Source: Coccinella septempunctata (lineage: Eukaryota > Arthropoda > Insecta > Coleoptera > Coccinellidae). Taken from it: a DNA stretch of 64,000 nt. The notes beneath the pieces were generated by a model, which did not search any database, had not been told where the DNA came from, and worked only from the letters and a program-made list of their open reading frames with translations. This document shows, piece by piece, positions 61,122 to 64,000 of this stretch (position 1 is the stretch's first letter; the number at the start of each line of letters is the position of its first letter). The stretch covers positions 21,328,856 to 21,392,855 of the forward strand of contig NC_058194.1 in the NCBI RefSeq assembly GCF_907165205.1, read 5' to 3'. The translations under genes were made by a program, and so were the position numbers.

Positions 61122-61909
61122 TTTGAATCTATAATTTATTGCTAGTTACATCACAGTTTCTACTCTACAACAATCTTGGGAAAGTCGTACTGTTTTTGAT
61201 TACTATCAGCTGATTTTGTAATCGTCAAGTTGATAAATACTGTTTGGTATCGTCATGCCACCTACCAGTCTTACCACAAACCACTACTTCAAATTATAGG
61301 GATCGTCTCATTAATTATGTGGGTATGCAAAGGTGTAATATCTTTGCTCCATAGTACCACAGCCGTCTATAGAGACGTCCTTAAAGACGGCTATGATAGT
61401 ACCAAAGAGTAACCAACTCTTTGATAGCAAAGATTATAATCTTTGTTTGATAGTACCAAAGAGAATATGGGCGTAGTGTGTAGACAAGTAGGGATCAGAT
61501 ACTAAAATCGACTAAATTAATCTCCCCAGCTATAAAAAACTGGATGATTTTGCCACACAGCGCATATTATTTAATACACAGCCAATTTATAAAGACTTTG
61601 TTTTATGAAACTTTAAGAGAATTTATCTGAAAAAGATTCCTGTTGAGTTTTTCCATTTCATCGTATAATATATAGGTATGTTTCACTTGTAATGTTAGAA
61701 TTGACTTTTCAAGTTGCATTCCAAAAATATTTATGTCCCTGAGGTTTGATTTGTACTCGGATGACACATATTTTATTTATTTCATTATGCAATAGCAATA
61801 TTTAATCAAACAAGAGTCGATTTACTAACAGTAATAACAATACAAATAGGTACATAAGGAACTAGACTATTTTATTGTCTAGAATCACATGAATATAGTA
61901 ATAGAAGAC
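61122..61909. other. Intergenic region between sphingosine-1-phosphate lyase and P5C reductase
   Basis: Both flanking genes are on the - strand, so this holds the lyase promoter (left) and the short P5C reductase 3' UTR (right; reversed AATAAA at 61871-61876, only 34 bp past the stop). A cluster of small inverted and direct repeats lies at 61338-61460. No further gene is seen. Confidence 0.6.
61338..61462. repeat. Cluster of short hairpins with repeated GATAGTACCAAAGAG
   Basis: CATAGTACCACAGCCGTCT (about 61350-61368) faces AGACGGCTATGATAGTACC (about 61384-61402), and the word TGATAGTACCAAAGAG is repeated at about 61394 and 61449. Between them AACTCTTTGATAGCAAAGAT and ATCTTTGTTTGATAG can pair again. 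It looks like a small foldback element or a multi-hairpin repeat. Confidence 0.6.
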
Positions 61910-62854
61910 TTATTTTTCACTGCCTTCTTCAATTTTTCTCAATTCTTTTGCTCTCTTCGTTGCAGCCTCCACTGCATTCATAACAGAACCTCTAACGCCA
62001 CCCTTCTCAAGGGCATGAATTCCTGCTATTGTAGTACCTCCAGCAGAACAAACCTCATCTTTCAATGTTCCCATGTGCTTTTCCGTGCTCATTACCATCT
62101 TACTTGCTCCTAGAACTGTTTGAGCAGCAAGTTTTGTTGCCATTTCCCTGTGCAAACCCATTCTCACACCCCCATCAGAAAGAGCTTCTATAAATAAATA
62201 TACATATGCAGGACCACTTGCACAAACTGCTGCTATTGGATCAATGAAACGTTCTTCAACTTCAAAACATAATCCTGTTGATTCCATCATAATTCTTACC
62301 AAGTCAATATCAGTTTTTGTTGCTTTCTCTCCTGGGCAGTAAACTGTACAACCTTCCCCTATTAAAACTGGAGTATTAGGCATCACTCTTATTATTCTAC
62401 AGTTTTCAAATGGTCTTAAAAATACTTCGAGATCTTTCACTGTATAACCCGCAAGTATGGAAATGAATAATTTATTTCTGACTTCATGTGCTCTTTTATC
62501 AACTTCAGTTATATCATCCAACGCAGCTTGTAGAAAGTGTGGTTTAACGCAGAGGAAAATGACATCTGCTTCTTTAGCGACATCAGCATTTCGAGTTGAT
62601 ATGTGAGCACCCTTTTGTTCCCATATATTTAAGTTTGCCTTATAGGGACTAGAAACATAAATTTGAGAGAAATCCACAATATTCTGCTTAACCATACTGA
62701 AACAAATAGCCTTGGCCATATTACCATCCCCTATAAAACCTATTTTCTCCTTCAATTTCCGTTGATTCTGTTGCGTTGAATAATTTGAAGCATATTTCAT
62801 AATAATTCTGAAATTATTCCTGAAATTTCTTGAAAAATAGAAGGGTGAAAACAT
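61910..62854 (-). CDS. P5cr: Pyrroline-5-carboxylate reductase, mitochondrial
   Basis: Makes L-proline from pyrroline-5-carboxylate using NAD(P)H, the last step of proline synthesis. Intronless, 314 residues from the ATG at 62854. The open frame runs 13 codons further but only to a GTG, so the ATG is chosen. Residues 1-35 are rich in Phe, Asn, Arg and Lys with no acidic residue (MFSPFYFSRNFRNNF), as in a mitochondrial presequence. The Rossmann fold follows with IGFIGDGNMAKAI (38-50) and FLCVKPHFL, then MPNTPVLIGEG, ASGPAYVYLFIEAL and the family signature around SAGGTTIAGIHALEKGG near the C-terminus. A poly(A) signal lies 34 bp downstream. It could be important where proline is a fuel or cryoprotectant, but that is organism-dependent. 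Confidence 0.95.
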   Translation of the reverse strand: MFSPFYFSRNFRNNFRIIMKYASNYSTQQNQRKLKEKIGFIGDGNMAKAICFSMVKQNIVDFSQIYVSSPYKANLNIWEQKGAHISTRNADVAKEADVIFLCVKPHFLQAALDDITEVDKRAHEVRNKLFISILAGYTVKDLEVFLRPFENCRIIRVMPNTPVLIGEGCTVYCPGEKATKTDIDLVRIMMESTGLCFEVEERFIDPIAAVCASGPAYVYLFIEALSDGGVRMGLHREMATKLAAQTVLGASKMVMSTEKHMGTLKDEVCSAGGTTIAGIHALEKGGVRGSVMNAVEAATKRAKELRKIEEGSEK

Positions 62855-63182
62855 TTTTGTAATATCGTAGTTTTTATCCTCAGTTACTCGCACATTTTTC
62901 CAGTTCTCTTATTGCATTGCAATAATAAATTTAAATTCAAGATAGAGGAATCGTTTACGTTTAATTACATCATTGAACATTCTTTTGAAATTTTGTGCAC
63001 TGAAAACCATAGACAAACGGAAAACTACAGATCAGAGACAACTCTCTGCTACATATTTGAAAAATGGGACAGGATCAAGGATCAAGGAGGGTGCAGTCGT
63101 AAAATATTGTATAAAATATGGAAATATGCATTACTGCATTATTTTAAACATATTCTCCTTAACTTGAGCCTCTCCGTAATCA

Positions 63183-63258
63183 AGGGCTGAATTTCTTGGG
63201 TTATGAAGGCTGAATTTCTGGAGTGCGTAAACAAGGCTGAATTTCTGCGGGGTGTAAT
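63183..63258 (+). repeat. Three tandem copies of a 25-bp AGGCTGAATTTCT unit
   Basis: Copies start at about 63183, 63206 and 63233; each begins AGGCTGAATTTCT (the first as AGGGCTGAATTTCT) followed by a G-rich, variable second half (TGGGTTATGA, GGAGTGCGTAAACA, GCGGGGTGTAATA). Confidence 0.85.
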
Positions 63259-63698
63259 AACTGAATGATTGTATTTCTAAAAATTTCATCTTTATAAATA
63301 AAAATGGAGCCCTGTTTTGCGTTGTCATCGCATCACGTGAAAACAGCTGATCCGATATGATTCAATTTTTTCTTAAACATTCCCCATACTGTTTAGAAGG
63401 TTAAAACATGATGAAAATTCAGAAAAGTTGCCTAGAGAAATCAAGAAAACTCATCAGAATTTAAATACTCGCACGAGTGTATGTTGGGTAGTCTACCCTT
63501 CACGGAAAGGTGATTGACATTTGCTGGCTCTCGACAGCTGACAAATGAATTCCGAATTAATTCAACGTTCTCAAGTTAATTAATCATTTTGAGTCTAGTG
63601 ATTAATAAGTACATTAATTATTAGGTACTACCTACATATAAATGCAGACACTGCAATAAAAAGTCTATGTTCAATTCAAATGACAAATGTACCTAATA

Positions 63699-63720
63699 TT
63701 ATATATATATATATATATAA
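63699..63720. repeat. AT dinucleotide microsatellite
   Basis: About ten TA units in a row, interrupted only at the edges. Confidence 0.9.
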
Positions 63721-64000
63721 ATGTTCTCAACTTTTTCAATAAAAAGTTTGAATTAAAAACTTTTCCACTTTTTCAAACTATTCTTACTTAATTTTTTTAT
63801 GGGCGTGTTCGCCATCATTTGCCCATTAGATTGGTCAATTTCTTAGGAACTCACCATAAACATTTCTTCACACTTTACGACTGAGGGCAGAGAATAGGTT
63901 CTCTGAGGGTCAAGCTTCCTCCATACTTAACGACAGTCAGTATAGACCCCTTCACATTTAACGATCGCCAGTAAAGTCCTCTCCGTTACTTTCAGTAAAG

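Larger units (their letters stand above)
62855..64000. other. Terminal intergenic region with simple and degenerate repeats
   Basis: The left part holds the P5C reductase promoter. A three-unit tandem repeat lies at 63183-63258, an AT microsatellite at 63699-63720, and degenerate repeats with the word TTAACGA or TTTACGA at about 63877-64000. No gene is supported; the open frames here are short and overlap these repeats. Confidence 0.6.

Overview
This is nuclear DNA from an insect or other arthropod. It is AT-rich (about two thirds A+T), its genes are split by GT-AG introns, it carries AATAAA poly(A) signals and many short inverted-repeat transposons, and its proteins are animal-like. The order cannot be fixed from the sequence; the frequent GTAGGTAC-type words and the ACAGGGTG-ended repeats would suit a beetle or a hemipteran, but that is only an impression.

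Layout. Positions 1-10.7 kb are mostly gene-free, with one unexplained 181-codon frame at 7.3-7.8 kb. A secreted, probably GPI-anchored alpha-carbonic anhydrase runs on + from a TATA-type promoter near 10.7 kb to 37.45 kb. Its first intron is 21.7 kb and holds most of the repeats in the window: a SINE-like element, several inverted-repeat elements and a nested composite of about 2.4 kb. It also holds a possible small secreted-peptide exon on the - strand. From 37.5 kb to 63 kb the window is gene-dense: an ankyrin-repeat protein (-), an HMG-box/zinc-finger protein (-), mitochondrial ferredoxin reductase (+), an anoctamin/TMEM16 membrane protein (-) with the tRNA m1A58 methyltransferase catalytic subunit nested in one intron on the opposite strand, sphingosine-1-phosphate lyase (-), and mitochondrial pyrroline-5-carboxylate reductase (-). 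The last 1.1 kb carries only simple and degenerate tandem repeats.

I rebuilt the exon structures by hand from reading frames, family motifs and splice-site phase. All seven multi-exon or intronless gene models close in frame from a start codon to a stop. The genes are housekeeping or signalling functions and do not form one pathway. The linkages that stand out are architectural: a probable bidirectional promoter between the HMG-box gene and ferredoxin reductase, overlapping tail-to-tail 3' ends of ferredoxin reductase and the anoctamin, and the nested methyltransferase gene. I saw no prokaryotic-type system, CRISPR array or virus-derived gene. No wholly new system is evident; the best candidates for something undescribed are the 181-codon frame, the signal-peptide exon, and the anoctamin with altered calcium-site positions.
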